Positions 43,942-53,210 of a stretch of DNA of 64,000 nucleotides are shown piece after piece. The first letter of the stretch is position 1. Every line of letters starts with the position of its first letter. The notes beneath the pieces are model-generated. The model was not told where the DNA came from and ran no database searches. It saw only the letters and a program-made list of their open reading frames with translations. The position numbers and the translations under genes are program-made. Source of the DNA: Proteobacteria bacterium UBA6156. Its GTDB lineage: Bacteria > Pseudomonadota > Alphaproteobacteria > UBA2136 > UBA6156. The stretch lies in contig DIUO01000031.1 in NCBI GenBank assembly GCA_002422365.1, forward strand, positions 21,975 to 85,974, in the 5' to 3' direction.

Positions 43942-43962
43942 TGTTTTGGTGTTTAGTCTTTA
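43941..43962. repeat. GTGTTTR heptamer array after arfB
   Basis: GTGTTTTG, GTGTTTA, GTCTTTA, then a T run; starts with the last G of the arfB stop. Confidence 0.75.
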
Positions 43963-44087
43963 GTTTTTTTTAGGATTGGGGCTGATTTCCGGGAAGTGCT
44001 GGTGAGGGGTAGGGGGCGACGGTGCTTACCTGTCTGCTTTGGTATTCTCAAGTGACGGTTGTTAGAGGGTGCTTGTATTTTCCAGAT

Positions 44088-44145
44088 CCCGGGTCTGGGC
44101 GGGGGCCCCAAATTTGTTCCAAATTTGACCCCGCCGCAGCCCGGG
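44088..44145. repeat. Long imperfect hairpin, GTTCC loop
   Basis: CCCGGG, CTG, GGCGGGG, then CAAATTT, pair in order around the loop GTTCC with AAATTTG, CCCCGCC, CAG, CCCGGG. Design and loop recall the inner hairpin of the repeat at 29697, with different stem bases. Lies in the 244-base gap between convergent arfB and hisS, and could be a bidirectional terminator or a REP-like element. Confidence 0.75.
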
Positions 44146-44185
44146 AAACGGTGCCGAGGAGAGAATGGTGATGTGTTAAACAGCT

Positions 44186-45469
44186 TTAGGTGGTAAGCAG
44201 GGTTTGGAGATAGGGGATGATGTTTGCGGCTTCGACCTGGGCTTGCTGGCGGGTGGCGAAGGTGCGGATGGTGGCGGAGTCGGGAGTATCGGCCACGATG
44301 CCGTAGAGAATGCCGCGTTTGTCGGCGGCCATGAAGTGTTGACCGGGGGATTTATCTCCCAACGCGAGTTCGCAAGCGATACCCGCCTTGCGGATTTGCT
44401 GGCAGAGGGCCGGGGCGGCGGCGCCGGTGACGATGAGCTGGGCGGGGGTGGCGGGCATGGCGTTGTAGGGCGGTTGGTCCATGAGCCAGGCGGCCAGGCG
44501 CGAAATGCCGATGCTGAGGCCGACGCCGGGAAGGTTGCGCTCGGAGAGAGAGGCGGCGAGGTTGTCGTAGCGGCCGCCGGAGCAGATGGAGCCGAGCTCT
44601 GGGGCGGTGTGGAGTTTGGTTTCTAATACCGTGCCGGTGTAGTAATCCAGCCCACGGGCGATGGCGAGGTCGGCCACAATGTTGCTGGTGCCGCCGGTGA
44701 GGCTGTCGAGGGTGGTGAGGACTTCTTTCAGCTCGTTCAGGCCGGTTTGGGCGAGGGGGGTGAGGCCGGTGAGTTCGTTCAGGTTGGTGGTGCGGGTTTG
44801 GTTTATCAGTTGTTGCACCTTGGCTTGCGGATTGATGGCGGTGAGGCGCGCGAGGGCGTCTTCGTCGCGGATTTTTTCGAGGTCGTCTATGACTTTAATG
44901 GCGGCGTAGGTTTGTGCGCCTTCGGTGAAGCCCGCGCCTTGCACGAGGCCGGTGAGCAGCTTGCGGTTGTTGACGCGCATGGTGAAGGGGGTGCCTTCCG
45001 GCAGGATGGCGACCAAAGCGTCGTGGGCGGCGGCGATGACTTCGGCGTCGGCTTCCAGCGGCAGGGAGGCGTCGCCGACGACATCGAGGTCGAACTGGTG
45101 GAATTGGCGGTAGCGGCCGAGTTGGGGGCGTTCTCCGCGCCAGACAGGTTGGCATTGATAGCGGCGGTAGGGAAAGCTGAGGCTGCCGTAATTTTGCGCG
45201 ACGTAGCGGGCCATGGGGACGGTGAGGTCGAAGCGGAGGGCGATGTCTTTGTCGCCGTCGCCGTCTTCTGCTGCCAGGCGGCGGAGGCCGTAGACTTCTT
45301 TGCTGTCTATGCCTTTGGAAACGAGAGTTTCGATGCGTTCGACGGCGGCGGTCTCGAGCGGGACATAGCCGTAGGTTTGGTAAATGGCTTCTATGCTGCG
45401 GATGATGTGGTTGAAGGCCAGTTGCTCGGAGGGGAGGTACTCGGGGAAGCCGGAAATGTTGGTTTTCAT
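44186..45469 (-). CDS. hisS: Histidyl-tRNA synthetase
   Basis: A 427-residue class II aminoacyl-tRNA synthetase. Motif 2 region RYQCQPVWRGERPQLGRYRQ, the histidine-specific peptides RGLDYYTGTVLE (about 269-280) and CSGGRYDNL, and a C-terminal anticodon-binding domain. Intact. Faces the thyX-like gene across about 96 bases. Confidence 0.97.
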   Translation of the reverse strand: MKTNISGFPEYLPSEQLAFNHIIRSIEAIYQTYGYVPLETAAVERIETLVSKGIDSKEVYGLRRLAAEDGDGDKDIALRFDLTVPMARYVAQNYGSLSFPYRRYQCQPVWRGERPQLGRYRQFHQFDLDVVGDASLPLEADAEVIAAAHDALVAILPEGTPFTMRVNNRKLLTGLVQGAGFTEGAQTYAAIKVIDDLEKIRDEDALARLTAINPQAKVQQLINQTRTTNLNELTGLTPLAQTGLNELKEVLTTLDSLTGGTSNIVADLAIARGLDYYTGTVLETKLHTAPELGSICSGGRYDNLAASLSERNLPGVGLSIGISRLAAWLMDQPPYNAMPATPAQLIVTGAAAPALCQQIRKAGIACELALGDKSPGQHFMAADKRGILYGIVADTPDSATIRTFATRQQAQVEAANIIPYLQTLLTT

Positions 45470-45565
45470 GGGGGCGGGGGCCTTCGGGTGTTTAAATTAC
45501 GGGCATAGTTATAGGAAGAGTGTTTAGCATAGGTTAGGTTGGCAGTGAAGGGGAGACGAAACGCC

Positions 45566-46987
45566 ATGACCACGACCACCACCGAGAAACAGCCGCAGAT
45601 TTTTGTCTATGATGACATTCACCCGGAAGATGGGGCGATGTTGCAGGCGTTGTATAGCCGCAGCCCCGACAGCGTGGTGAACCACCTGGAGAAGGTGAAG
45701 GCCGCCGGCAGCGGCAAGTTTATGAGCCAGTATTATGTGGGCTATGGCCACGCCAGCATTGGTGATTGCGGTGTGACGACGATTTTTATTGAGAATTATT
45801 CGATGCTGGCGGCCAAGGCGATACAGGATAATGCGTTGTATTCCGGGCAAGAGGCCAGCACGCGGTATTTGGATTTTGCCGCCCAGCCGCTGCATGACCC
45901 CTATGGCCACCACGCCAGCCGTGCGGTGCTGGATGGTTGGATGGCGCTGTATAACGGGGCTATGCCGAAGGTGAAAGAGGCGTTGAGCAAGCGCCACCCC
46001 TTTGATAGTAGCCAGTATAAAAGCGAGAAAATTTGGCAAAATGCGATTGCGGCGCGGGCGTTTGATGTTCTGCGAGGGTTTTTGCCGGTGGGCTGCACGA
46101 CGTTGTTCAGCTGGACCACCAACCTGAGGCAGGCGCGTGACCGGTTGATGGCGTTGAAGAATCATCCTCTGTCCGAGATACGGGAGCTGGCGCAGGATTT
46201 GTTTAAGGTGCTTTATGCGAAGTATCCGAACAGTTTTACGGGCGAGGAAATGGGCGAGAATGAGCGGTATGCGGCGCGCCAGGCTTATTATGCGGCCCAA
46301 GCCGAGCGGGACAATTTTGTGAGTGTGCAGAACCTGCTGGATGAAGACCGGATTACGGAAGACGACCTGGAAGAGCTGGAAAACGGCGGCATGGTGATTA
46401 ACAAAACCGAGCTGGACGTGGCCGGGCTGCATGACTTTGAGCAGAGTGCGCTGAATATGCGGCCGGAGGGGGCGGGCTTGAACCGGCGGCTGGGGGCTTA
46501 TGGGGTTTATCAGTTAACCTTTTTGTTGGATTTTGGAAGCTACCGTGACCTGCAACGCCACCGCAACGGCGTGTGCCAGGTGCCGCTGATAGATGGCGGA
46601 TTTGGGATATACCCCTGGTATATGAACGAGCTGAAAGGGTTGCTGGAGGCCGAGGATTATGCGGCATTTGAGACCGAGGCCACCCGCCTGCTGCAAGCGA
46701 TTGAGGATTTGCCCGCCGATGTGCAGGCGACCCCGCTGCAAAACCAATATTTGTACCCCATGGGCACGGCGGTGATGTGCCAGCTGGCTTACACATTGCC
46801 GCAGATGGTGTATGTGGCTGAATTGCGCGCCCAGAAAACCGTGCACCCGAGTTTGCGGCCGATTGCGCAGGCGATGGGGCGGGTGCTGGGGGGGGACTTC
46901 CCCGACATGAAGCTTTATATTGACCATGAAGCGGATGGCTGGAGCGCGAAACGTGGCGAGCAGACGATTGAAGCCAAGGTAGCTTGA
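45566..46987 (+). CDS. thyX: Long, two-half ThyX-like thymidylate synthase
   Basis: 473 residues from ATG 45566, about twice the usual ThyX size. The canonical RHRxxSxNExSxRY motif appears split: SGQEASTRY (Ser93-Tyr101) in the N-terminal half and RHR (331-333, LQRHRNGV) in the C-terminal half, as in the long ThyX of chlamydiae. ThyX makes dTMP from dUMP using flavin and methylene-tetrahydrofolate. No thyA is present here. The gene overlaps the next by one base. Confidence 0.8.
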   Translation: MTTTTTEKQPQIFVYDDIHPEDGAMLQALYSRSPDSVVNHLEKVKAAGSGKFMSQYYVGYGHASIGDCGVTTIFIENYSMLAAKAIQDNALYSGQEASTRYLDFAAQPLHDPYGHHASRAVLDGWMALYNGAMPKVKEALSKRHPFDSSQYKSEKIWQNAIAARAFDVLRGFLPVGCTTLFSWTTNLRQARDRLMALKNHPLSEIRELAQDLFKVLYAKYPNSFTGEEMGENERYAARQAYYAAQAERDNFVSVQNLLDEDRITEDDLEELENGGMVINKTELDVAGLHDFEQSALNMRPEGAGLNRRLGAYGVYQLTFLLDFGSYRDLQRHRNGVCQVPLIDGGFGIYPWYMNELKGLLEAEDYAAFETEATRLLQAIEDLPADVQATPLQNQYLYPMGTAVMCQLAYTLPQMVYVAELRAQKTVHPSLRPIAQAMGRVLGGDFPDMKLYIDHEADGWSAKRGEQTIEAKVA

Positions 46988-47589
46988 TGCGCACGCGACT
47001 AGCGGTGTTGGGATTGTTGGTTGCCCCGGCCTGGGCCGATGATGTGGCGACGCTTGAGCCGGTGATTGCGGCCCAGAAGGATAAAGTGGGCGCCATATTG
47101 CTGCAACAACAGCGCGGGCTGGAGGACGGGTGCGGCGCCTTGGCCGTGCTGATGCCGAGTGCGGTGAGTGTGTTTGTGCCGCCGAGCAAGCAGGGCGAAG
47201 CTTTAGCCCAAGGCCACTGGCAGGTGCGCTATGCGGTGGATGCTTGTGGCGAAGCTAAATTGCGCAATGTGGACATGAAAGTTGTTAACGGTCAGGTTGC
47301 CTTGGAGCCGCTGGCGCCGGGTGACAGCTTGGCGGATGCGGCGTTGCAGGCTGATGTGCGGCGGAGTTTTAGCATGGCCGGGCAAGTGGCGATGCCGCAG
47401 TGTGCGGAGGCTGCGGTAATACGTGAAGCGACCGTGCGAGCCTACCCGAAAACGCCAACCGACCGTTGGCAGGAGCTGTGGATTGGGCGGATGTGCGGCC
47501 GCGATGTGGGGCAGGTGGTGGAGTTTTTGCCGACGAAGGGTGGCACGACGTTCAAGATGAGTTTGCCGACGGCGACGGCAGCGGAATAA
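46987..47589 (+). CDS. Secreted protein of unknown function (200 aa)
   Basis: ATG 46987 overlaps the preceding TGA by one base (TGATG). A short signal peptide (MRTRLAVLGLLVAPAWA, cleavage near residue 17) is followed by a mature part with several Cys (Cys in GCG, ACG, QCA, MCG) that could form disulfides, and beta-strand-like segments. Periplasmic. It lies between thyX-like and mrp genes; role unknown. Confidence 0.8.
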   Translation: MRTRLAVLGLLVAPAWADDVATLEPVIAAQKDKVGAILLQQQRGLEDGCGALAVLMPSAVSVFVPPSKQGEALAQGHWQVRYAVDACGEAKLRNVDMKVVNGQVALEPLAPGDSLADAALQADVRRSFSMAGQVAMPQCAEAAVIREATVRAYPKTPTDRWQELWIGRMCGRDVGQVVEFLPTKGGTTFKMSLPTATAAE

Positions 47590-47601
47590 AGGGAAATTAC
47601 G

Positions 47602-48420
47602 ATGGCGAATATGATACCGGGAGTGGCACGGGTGATTGCCGTGGCCAGTGGCAAGGGCGGTGTGGGTAAAAGCACTACGGCGATGAATTTGGCGGTGGCG
47701 TTGGGTTTGAAGGGGCTGAATGTGGGCCTGCTGGATGCGGATATTTATGGCCCCAGCCAGCCGCGGATGATGGGTGTGAAAGACGCCAAGCCCGATAGTG
47801 ACGGGCAGTGGATTGAGCCGGTGGTGGCGCATGGCATTAAGTTGATGAGTATGGGGTTTATGGTGGATGAAGCCACACCCACCGTGTGGCGCGGGCCGAT
47901 GGTGCAAAGTGCGCTGCTGCAAATGCTGCGGCAGGTGCGCTGGGGCACAGAGAAAAAGCCCCTGGATGTGCTGGTGCTGGATATGCCGCCGGGCACGGGG
48001 GACACGCAGTTGACGCTGACGCAGCAGGTGGCGTTGGCTGGGGCGGTGATTGTATCGACACCGCAAGATATTGCTTTAATAGATGCCCGCAAGGGGCTGG
48101 AGATGTTTAAGAAGGTGAATGTACCTGTGTTGGGGGTGGTGGAGAATATGAGTGTGTTCTGTTGCCCGAAATGTGGAGAGGAGAGCCGGATATTTGGTGC
48201 CCATGGGGCCCGGGATATGGCTGTAACGCTGGGTTATGACCTGTTGGCCGAAGTGCCGCTGGACATGCAGGTGCGTGAGATGACGGATAATGGAAACCCG
48301 TTGGTGATTGCGGCCCCGGACAGCAAGGCTGCGGCGGTTTATAGAGGGCTTGCAGACCAGGTGTGGCGCAAAGTTGAAACACCACAGCCCTCGGCGGGGG
48401 TAAAAATTGTTATTGAGTAA
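47602..48420 (+). CDS. mrp: Mrp/NBP35-type Fe-S cluster carrier ATPase
   Basis: 272 residues. The deviant P-loop SGKGGVGKSTT (about 16-26) starts almost at the N-terminus, so the usual N-terminal DUF59 (MIP18-like) domain is missing. DADIYGPSQ, VLDMPPGTGD and the C-terminal cysteine pair CCPKCG are family marks for cluster binding. It carries Fe-S clusters to target enzymes. Confidence 0.95.
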   Translation: MANMIPGVARVIAVASGKGGVGKSTTAMNLAVALGLKGLNVGLLDADIYGPSQPRMMGVKDAKPDSDGQWIEPVVAHGIKLMSMGFMVDEATPTVWRGPMVQSALLQMLRQVRWGTEKKPLDVLVLDMPPGTGDTQLTLTQQVALAGAVIVSTPQDIALIDARKGLEMFKKVNVPVLGVVENMSVFCCPKCGEESRIFGAHGARDMAVTLGYDLLAEVPLDMQVREMTDNGNPLVIAAPDSKAAAVYRGLADQVWRKVETPQPSAGVKIVIE

Positions 48421-48502
48421 GAGCTGCCTGCGATTGCGGCAATTATTGATTAATGTGCGTAAATAACTTGACGCTGGGGATGGCTTGGGTATGCTTGGGT
48501 TT

Positions 48503-49690
48503 ATGAAAACGGATACGACGATTTGGAACCGCTTGTTCTCTTGGGACAATGGCGATGGCCCATGGGGTAAACCGAAAACCAATGGGGGACGCACTGCGCC
48601 CAAGCGTGAGGCGGCACCGGGGCGCAGCAATGCAGGTTCTCAGCCCGACCTGGAAGATGTGGTGAACCAAATGGCCGAGCGGTTACGCGGATTTTGGCGC
48701 CAGAATGGGGGGAGTAATGGTGGTGGCGGCGGATTTTCTGGCACCGGGCCCTTTGGTGTGGGCTTTGAATGGTGGGTGCTGGTTGTTGTGGCTGTGTGGG
48801 CGTTGAGTGGCATTTATATTGTGGCGCCTGAGCAGCAGGGTGTGGTGACGCGGTTTGGGGCTTATGTGCGGACTGCGGATAGTGGACTAAATTACCATGC
48901 GCCTTGGCCAATTGAAAAGGTGGTGAAAATGCCTGTGACACGGGTTAACCAGCTGGAAATTGGTTTTAGAAGCAGTGAAGCTGGCGGGCGCCAGATGGAT
49001 GTGCCCGAGGAAAGCATGATGTTGACCGGCGACCAGAATATTCTGGACTTGGATTTTGCCGTGAACTGGAAAATTGCTGACCCGGCGGCGTTTTTGTTCA
49101 ATGTGGCTGACCCGCAAGGGACGTTGCGCGATGTGGCCGAAAGCGTGATGCGCGAAACGGTGGGGCGCCACCCGATTGATGATGCGCTGACGAGCAATAA
49201 GGCGGCGATTCAGCAGGAAGCCAAAGAACGCATGCAGCGTGTGCTGGATGGCTATGGCGTGGGGATTAGCATTGTGAATGTGGCGCTGCAAAAGGTGAAC
49301 CCCCCGGGGGAAGTTATTGATGCGTTTAGGGACGTGCAGGCTGCCAATGCCGATAAGCAGCGCCTGATAAACGAAGCACTTGGTTACCGTAACCAAATTG
49401 TGCCGCGTGCGCGCGGGGAAGCCGCGCAAATGCTGGAGCAAGCTGCCGGATATAAGGCGGCCAAAGTTGCGGAAGCGACCGGTGCGGCGCAGCGCTTTAA
49501 TGCGCAGGTGGGTGCCTACCAACAGGCGCCCGGCGTGACACGCGACCGGATGTATTTGGAAACCATGCAGGATGTGATGAAAAACGTGCCGAAGGTTATC
49601 ACGACCAGCAAAAGCGCCAATGGAGTGTTGCCATTTTTACCGCTTGACCGGGTGATGAAACAAGCGCCAGCGCAAGGGGAGACAAGATAA
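48503..49690 (+). CDS. hflK: FtsH protease modulator HflK
   Basis: 395 residues from ATG 48503; TTG 48485 and ATG 48491 are in-frame alternatives and no start has a strong ribosome site. A glycine-rich N-terminus, a membrane helix at about 85-105, and an SPFH/band-7 domain (about 110-290) ending in the Ala/Glu-rich coiled coil typical of HflK. With HflC it forms a periplasmic cage around FtsH. Overlaps hflC by one base. Confidence 0.95.
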   Translation: MKTDTTIWNRLFSWDNGDGPWGKPKTNGGRTAPKREAAPGRSNAGSQPDLEDVVNQMAERLRGFWRQNGGSNGGGGGFSGTGPFGVGFEWWVLVVVAVWALSGIYIVAPEQQGVVTRFGAYVRTADSGLNYHAPWPIEKVVKMPVTRVNQLEIGFRSSEAGGRQMDVPEESMMLTGDQNILDLDFAVNWKIADPAAFLFNVADPQGTLRDVAESVMRETVGRHPIDDALTSNKAAIQQEAKERMQRVLDGYGVGISIVNVALQKVNPPGEVIDAFRDVQAANADKQRLINEALGYRNQIVPRARGEAAQMLEQAAGYKAAKVAEATGAAQRFNAQVGAYQQAPGVTRDRMYLETMQDVMKNVPKVITTSKSANGVLPFLPLDRVMKQAPAQGETR

Positions 49691-50550
49691 TGAACACGCC
49701 GAAATTGTGGATGTATGGCTTAGCTGCGCTGGTAACACTGGTGGTGCTGTGGAACGGCATATTTGTTGTGCGCCAGCAGGAACAGGCGATGGTTGTGGCG
49801 CTGGGGAAAGTAGTGCGTTTGGTGAATGAACCGGGCTTGCATGCGAAGATACCGTTTTATCATCAGCTTGTGTATTTTGATAAGCGTTTGCTGAACAATG
49901 AAAGCCCCACTGAGGAAGTGCAGACCCTGGATAAGGAACGTGTGCTGGTGGATAGCTTTACGCGGTGGCAGATTGTGGATGCCGGGATGTTTTACCGCAA
50001 CGTGCGCACGGTTGGGACGGCGGTGCAGCGGTTGGACACGATTGTGAACTCGAATATCCGGGAAGAGGTGGCCCAGGTGAAATTGGGAGACTTGGTTGGT
50101 GAGCAGCGGGACGCGGTGATGCGGCGGATTTTTGTGCAGTCGGCAACAGAGGCTGCGCCGATGGGCATACGCATTGTGGATGTGCGCCTGAAGAGGACAG
50201 ATTTGCCGCAGGCTAACAGTGAGGCGGTGTTCCGCCGCATGCGTGCTGAACGCCAAAAGGAAGCGAATGAGTTGCGGGCACAAGGTGAGGAAGAAGCGCA
50301 GAAAATACGTGCTGAAGCCGATAAGCAGCGGACGGTTATGCTGGCTGAGGCGCAGCGGGATTCTCAGAAACTGTGGGGGGAAGGTGAGGCTGAGGCTATA
50401 CGTATAACGGGGGCGGCGTTTGCTAAGGATCCGGGGTATTATAAATTTTCTAAGAGTTTAGAGGTTTATAAGGCCGCTTTTGGGGGCGACAATACGATGA
50501 TGGTGGTTGACCCTTCCAGTGAGTTTTTGGACACCCTTATAAACCCTTAG
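49690..50550 (+). CDS. hflC: FtsH protease modulator HflC
   Basis: 286 residues; ATG overlaps the hflK TAA (TAATG). An N-terminal membrane anchor (about 5-25), an SPFH domain (EQAMVVALGKVVRLVNEPGL, RVLVDSFTRWQIVD) and the QANSEAVFRRMRAERQKEA helix. Partner of HflK. miaA begins two bases downstream. Confidence 0.96.
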   Translation: MNTPKLWMYGLAALVTLVVLWNGIFVVRQQEQAMVVALGKVVRLVNEPGLHAKIPFYHQLVYFDKRLLNNESPTEEVQTLDKERVLVDSFTRWQIVDAGMFYRNVRTVGTAVQRLDTIVNSNIREEVAQVKLGDLVGEQRDAVMRRIFVQSATEAAPMGIRIVDVRLKRTDLPQANSEAVFRRMRAERQKEANELRAQGEEEAQKIRAEADKQRTVMLAEAQRDSQKLWGEGEAEAIRITGAAFAKDPGYYKFSKSLEVYKAAFGGDNTMMVVDPSSEFLDTLINP

Positions 50551-50551
50551 T

Positions 50552-51460
50552 GTGAAAGTGAGTGCTGTGGCTTTGCCCGAGGTTATCGTAATTTTCGGGC
50601 CGACGGCCAGTGGCAAAACCGGTGCGGCGATTGAAGTGGCGAAATGCTGCGGCTGCGAGGTGATTAATGCCGACAGCCGCCAGATTTATGCGCGTATGCC
50701 GATTTTAACGGCGGCGCCGACGGCTGCGGAGAAGGGGGATGTGCCGCACCATTTGTTTGAGATTTTAGACCCTGCCGAGCGCATGAGTGCGGCGCGGTGG
50801 GCGGAAATGGCGCTTGCCGAGATGGGGGAGATTGTGGCGCGGGGAAAAACTCCGCTGGTTGTAGGGGGCACGGGGCTTTATTTGCGCACCCTGATGGAAG
50901 GCTTGAGCGAAGTGCCTCATGTACCGCTTGAGGTGGAGGAGTTTTATCGGGGGCGGCCGGTGGATGAGCTTTATGCGGAGTTGCAAGTGGTTGACCCGGA
51001 TTTGGCGGCCAAGTTGCATGCCACCGACACGCAGCGGATTACGCGCGGGCTTGTGGTGCATGCCCACACCGGCACGCCGCTGAGTGAATGGCAGGCCAAG
51101 CCTGCTAAGGCTCCGCCTTATGCTTTCCGGCGGTTGGCGATTTCTCCGGCACGTGAGGAGCTTTATGCCCGGATTGAAAAGCGTTGGGAGTTGATGGTGG
51201 AACAGGGCCTGGTGGAGGAAGTGCGTGCGCTAAAAGACGCTGGGTACACGCTGGATATGCCGGGCTTGCAGGGGTTGGGGGCGGAGGAGATTTATGATTT
51301 TATCGATGGGACATTGAGCTGGGAAGCGGCCAGCCACAGTGCTGTGCAAGGCACGCGGCATTATGCCAAGCGGCAGGTGACGTGGTTGCGGAATACTTAT
51401 GGTGCGGAGGCTGTTTTTGAGACGGCGGGCGCTTTGGTTGAATTTGCAGATAATTTATAG
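50552..51460 (+). CDS. miaA: tRNA dimethylallyltransferase
   Basis: 302 residues from GTG 50552. P-loop GPTASGKT (about 16-23), NADSRQIYARM (about 38-48), GGTGLYLRTLMEG, and the C-terminal GTRHYAKRQVTWLR motif. It isopentenylates A37 of UNN-reading tRNAs. In many Proteobacteria miaA stands with hfq and hflX; here it is attached to hflK/hflC instead. Confidence 0.96.
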   Translation: MKVSAVALPEVIVIFGPTASGKTGAAIEVAKCCGCEVINADSRQIYARMPILTAAPTAAEKGDVPHHLFEILDPAERMSAARWAEMALAEMGEIVARGKTPLVVGGTGLYLRTLMEGLSEVPHVPLEVEEFYRGRPVDELYAELQVVDPDLAAKLHATDTQRITRGLVVHAHTGTPLSEWQAKPAKAPPYAFRRLAISPAREELYARIEKRWELMVEQGLVEEVRALKDAGYTLDMPGLQGLGAEEIYDFIDGTLSWEAASHSAVQGTRHYAKRQVTWLRNTYGAEAVFETAGALVEFADNL

Positions 51461-51472
51461 GGAGAAACGTAT

Positions 51473-52027
51473 ATGGCTGATGTTTTATTGAATATTGTGG
51501 ATGATAAAGATGAAATTGTTGGAGAAGCATTACGGTCGGTGATTCATCGGCAGGGATTGCTGCACAGGGAAGTGCATGTATGGTATGTGACGCCTTCTGG
51601 TGGGCTGATTTTTCAGCGGCGAAGTGCGAGTAAGGAGACGTACCCGAATTTTTTGGATGCCACTGCTGGAGGGCATGTTGAGCTTGGGCAGAGTTATGAG
51701 GAAGCCGCACTTGCTGAAGTTTTAGAGGAAACAGGATTGGTGCTTAAGAATGATGATTTAATCGAGCTTGGTAAAATTAGCCTTGTAAATGACGATAGCG
51801 AACGTGGCTTGGTGAACCGGGTGTTCCGGATGATTTATGCTTATCGGTACAGTGGCAAACTTGAAGATTTAGAAATTGAAGCCGAGGATGGCGCAGGCTT
51901 TGTGGTTTTACCTTATGCTGAGGCGCGAACAGGTGAAAGCGAGTTGGCGCGGCAGATTGTGCCAAGGATATTTGGTACTGATTATGCCCCTGCTTGGAAC
52001 GCCTTGGAGAAGGAGTTGGGCATTTGA
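51473..52027 (+). CDS. Nudix hydrolase, IPP-isomerase-like, with altered Nudix box
   Basis: 184 residues starting ATG 51473 (GGGAGA upstream). The Nudix stretch is GGHVELGQSYEEAALAEV followed by LEETGL: the consensus first Glu is replaced by Gln and the Arg of REUxEE by Ala, while the metal-binding Glu residues of the EExxEE end stay. The surrounding residues resemble isopentenyl-diphosphate isomerase relatives. Activity may be altered. More AT-rich than its neighbours. Confidence 0.85.
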   Translation: MADVLLNIVDDKDEIVGEALRSVIHRQGLLHREVHVWYVTPSGGLIFQRRSASKETYPNFLDATAGGHVELGQSYEEAALAEVLEETGLVLKNDDLIELGKISLVNDDSERGLVNRVFRMIYAYRYSGKLEDLEIEAEDGAGFVVLPYAEARTGESELARQIVPRIFGTDYAPAWNALEKELGI

Positions 52028-52602
52028 GGCAGGCGTTTATTCTGCATGGGGTTTGCGATGAGGAGGAGTATTTGCGGATGGAATTTCCATCGCCTTCTAA
52101 CGCGCATTGGTTGCCATGGTTGCAGCAGAAGTTTTTAAGGGCAGGGGTTTTGGCGCAGTGCTTGGAAATGCCGAAGCCGTATAATCCGGATTATGCAGCG
52201 TGGTGCCAGGTGTGGGAGCGGCAGCGATTGGGGCCGGAGGATATTTTGGTAGGGCACAGTGCCGGAGGTGGGTTTTTGGTGAAATGGTTGAGTGCGAACC
52301 CCCAGGTTAAGGTAGGGCAAGTGGTGTTGGTGGCGCCTTGGATGGACCCTAAGCGCGAGTGCGGGGATTTTTTGCTGGGTGAATTGGATCCGGCTCTGCC
52401 CGAAAGAATTGGGGCTTTGCATGTGTTGATTGCGGACAATGAGGGTGTGGACGGGGTGCCGGAGACGGTGGCACGGCTGTGCAGGGACTACCCGCTGGCG
52501 CAGTTGCACCGTTTTGCGGGTATGGGGCATTTTTGTGAAAGTGATACGGGGGTAGCGTTTGAGCCTTTGTGGGATATTTGTTCGGTTCGAAAGGGTTCTT
52601 AA
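52024..52602 (+). CDS. RBBP9/YdeN-type alpha/beta hydrolase
   Basis: 192 residues from TTG 52024, whose TG belongs to the upstream TGA (TTGA); no ATG start fits better. Nucleophile elbow GHSAGGG (Ser in about residue 80), an N-terminal FILHGVCDEEEY segment, and a GMGHF catalytic-His region. This is the small serine hydrolase class RBBP9/YdeN. Coupled to the Nudix gene; substrate unknown. Confidence 0.8.
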   Translation: MRQAFILHGVCDEEEYLRMEFPSPSNAHWLPWLQQKFLRAGVLAQCLEMPKPYNPDYAAWCQVWERQRLGPEDILVGHSAGGGFLVKWLSANPQVKVGQVVLVAPWMDPKRECGDFLLGELDPALPERIGALHVLIADNEGVDGVPETVARLCRDYPLAQLHRFAGMGHFCESDTGVAFEPLWDICSVRKGS

Positions 52603-53208
52603 ATGAAAATGTATATTATGCGGCATGGGGAGACGACGGGTGATGTTGAGGGGCGGTTTGGTGGGGCCTATGACGATGCGTTGAGTGAGGACGGGGTTGC
52701 TCAGGCGCGAGGGCTGGCGGATGAGCTGCGGGACAGATTGCGTGAGGATGGGATTGAGCGGATTTTGGCGAGCGACTTGGTGCGGGCGCAGCAGACGGCG
52801 GCGTTTTTGGGTTCGGCTTTGGGTATTGACGTGGACACCGAGCCACGCTGGCGCGAGCGCGACCAGTATGCTGGGTTGAGCGGGATGGTGAAGGCGGAGG
52901 CGCGGCGGGAGCATCCGGAATTGGTGGAGAAGCTGAAAGACAGGTTGTTTACGGCACCCGGGGCCGAGAGTTATGCGGATTTTGCTGCGCGGATTGCAGC
53001 GGTGTTTGACGACGTGGTGGCGGCGGGCAAGCCTGCGGTGCTGGTGGGGCATGGCGGGTGTTTGCGGGTGGTGTTCCGGGATATTTTGCGGATGGGCGAA
53101 TTGACGGAGATTGGGGATTGCTGTTGGGTGGAGCTGATACGCGAGGAGGCGGGGTGGCGTGTGGGAGGTTCTCGGCGGATTGGGTTTGGGTTTAATCAGG
53201 AGGTATAA
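52603..53208 (+). CDS. Histidine phosphatase family protein
   Basis: 201 residues. The branch-1 RHG motif MRHGET (about 6-11), ASDLVRAQQTA and the second histidine VGHGGCLR (about 147-154). Phosphohistidine-intermediate phosphatase or mutase; substrate not predictable. Starts directly after the hydrolase stop. Confidence 0.92.
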   Translation: MKMYIMRHGETTGDVEGRFGGAYDDALSEDGVAQARGLADELRDRLREDGIERILASDLVRAQQTAAFLGSALGIDVDTEPRWRERDQYAGLSGMVKAEARREHPELVEKLKDRLFTAPGAESYADFAARIAAVFDDVVAAGKPAVLVGHGGCLRVVFRDILRMGELTEIGDCCWVELIREEAGWRVGGSRRIGFGFNQEV

Positions 53209-53210
53209 TC

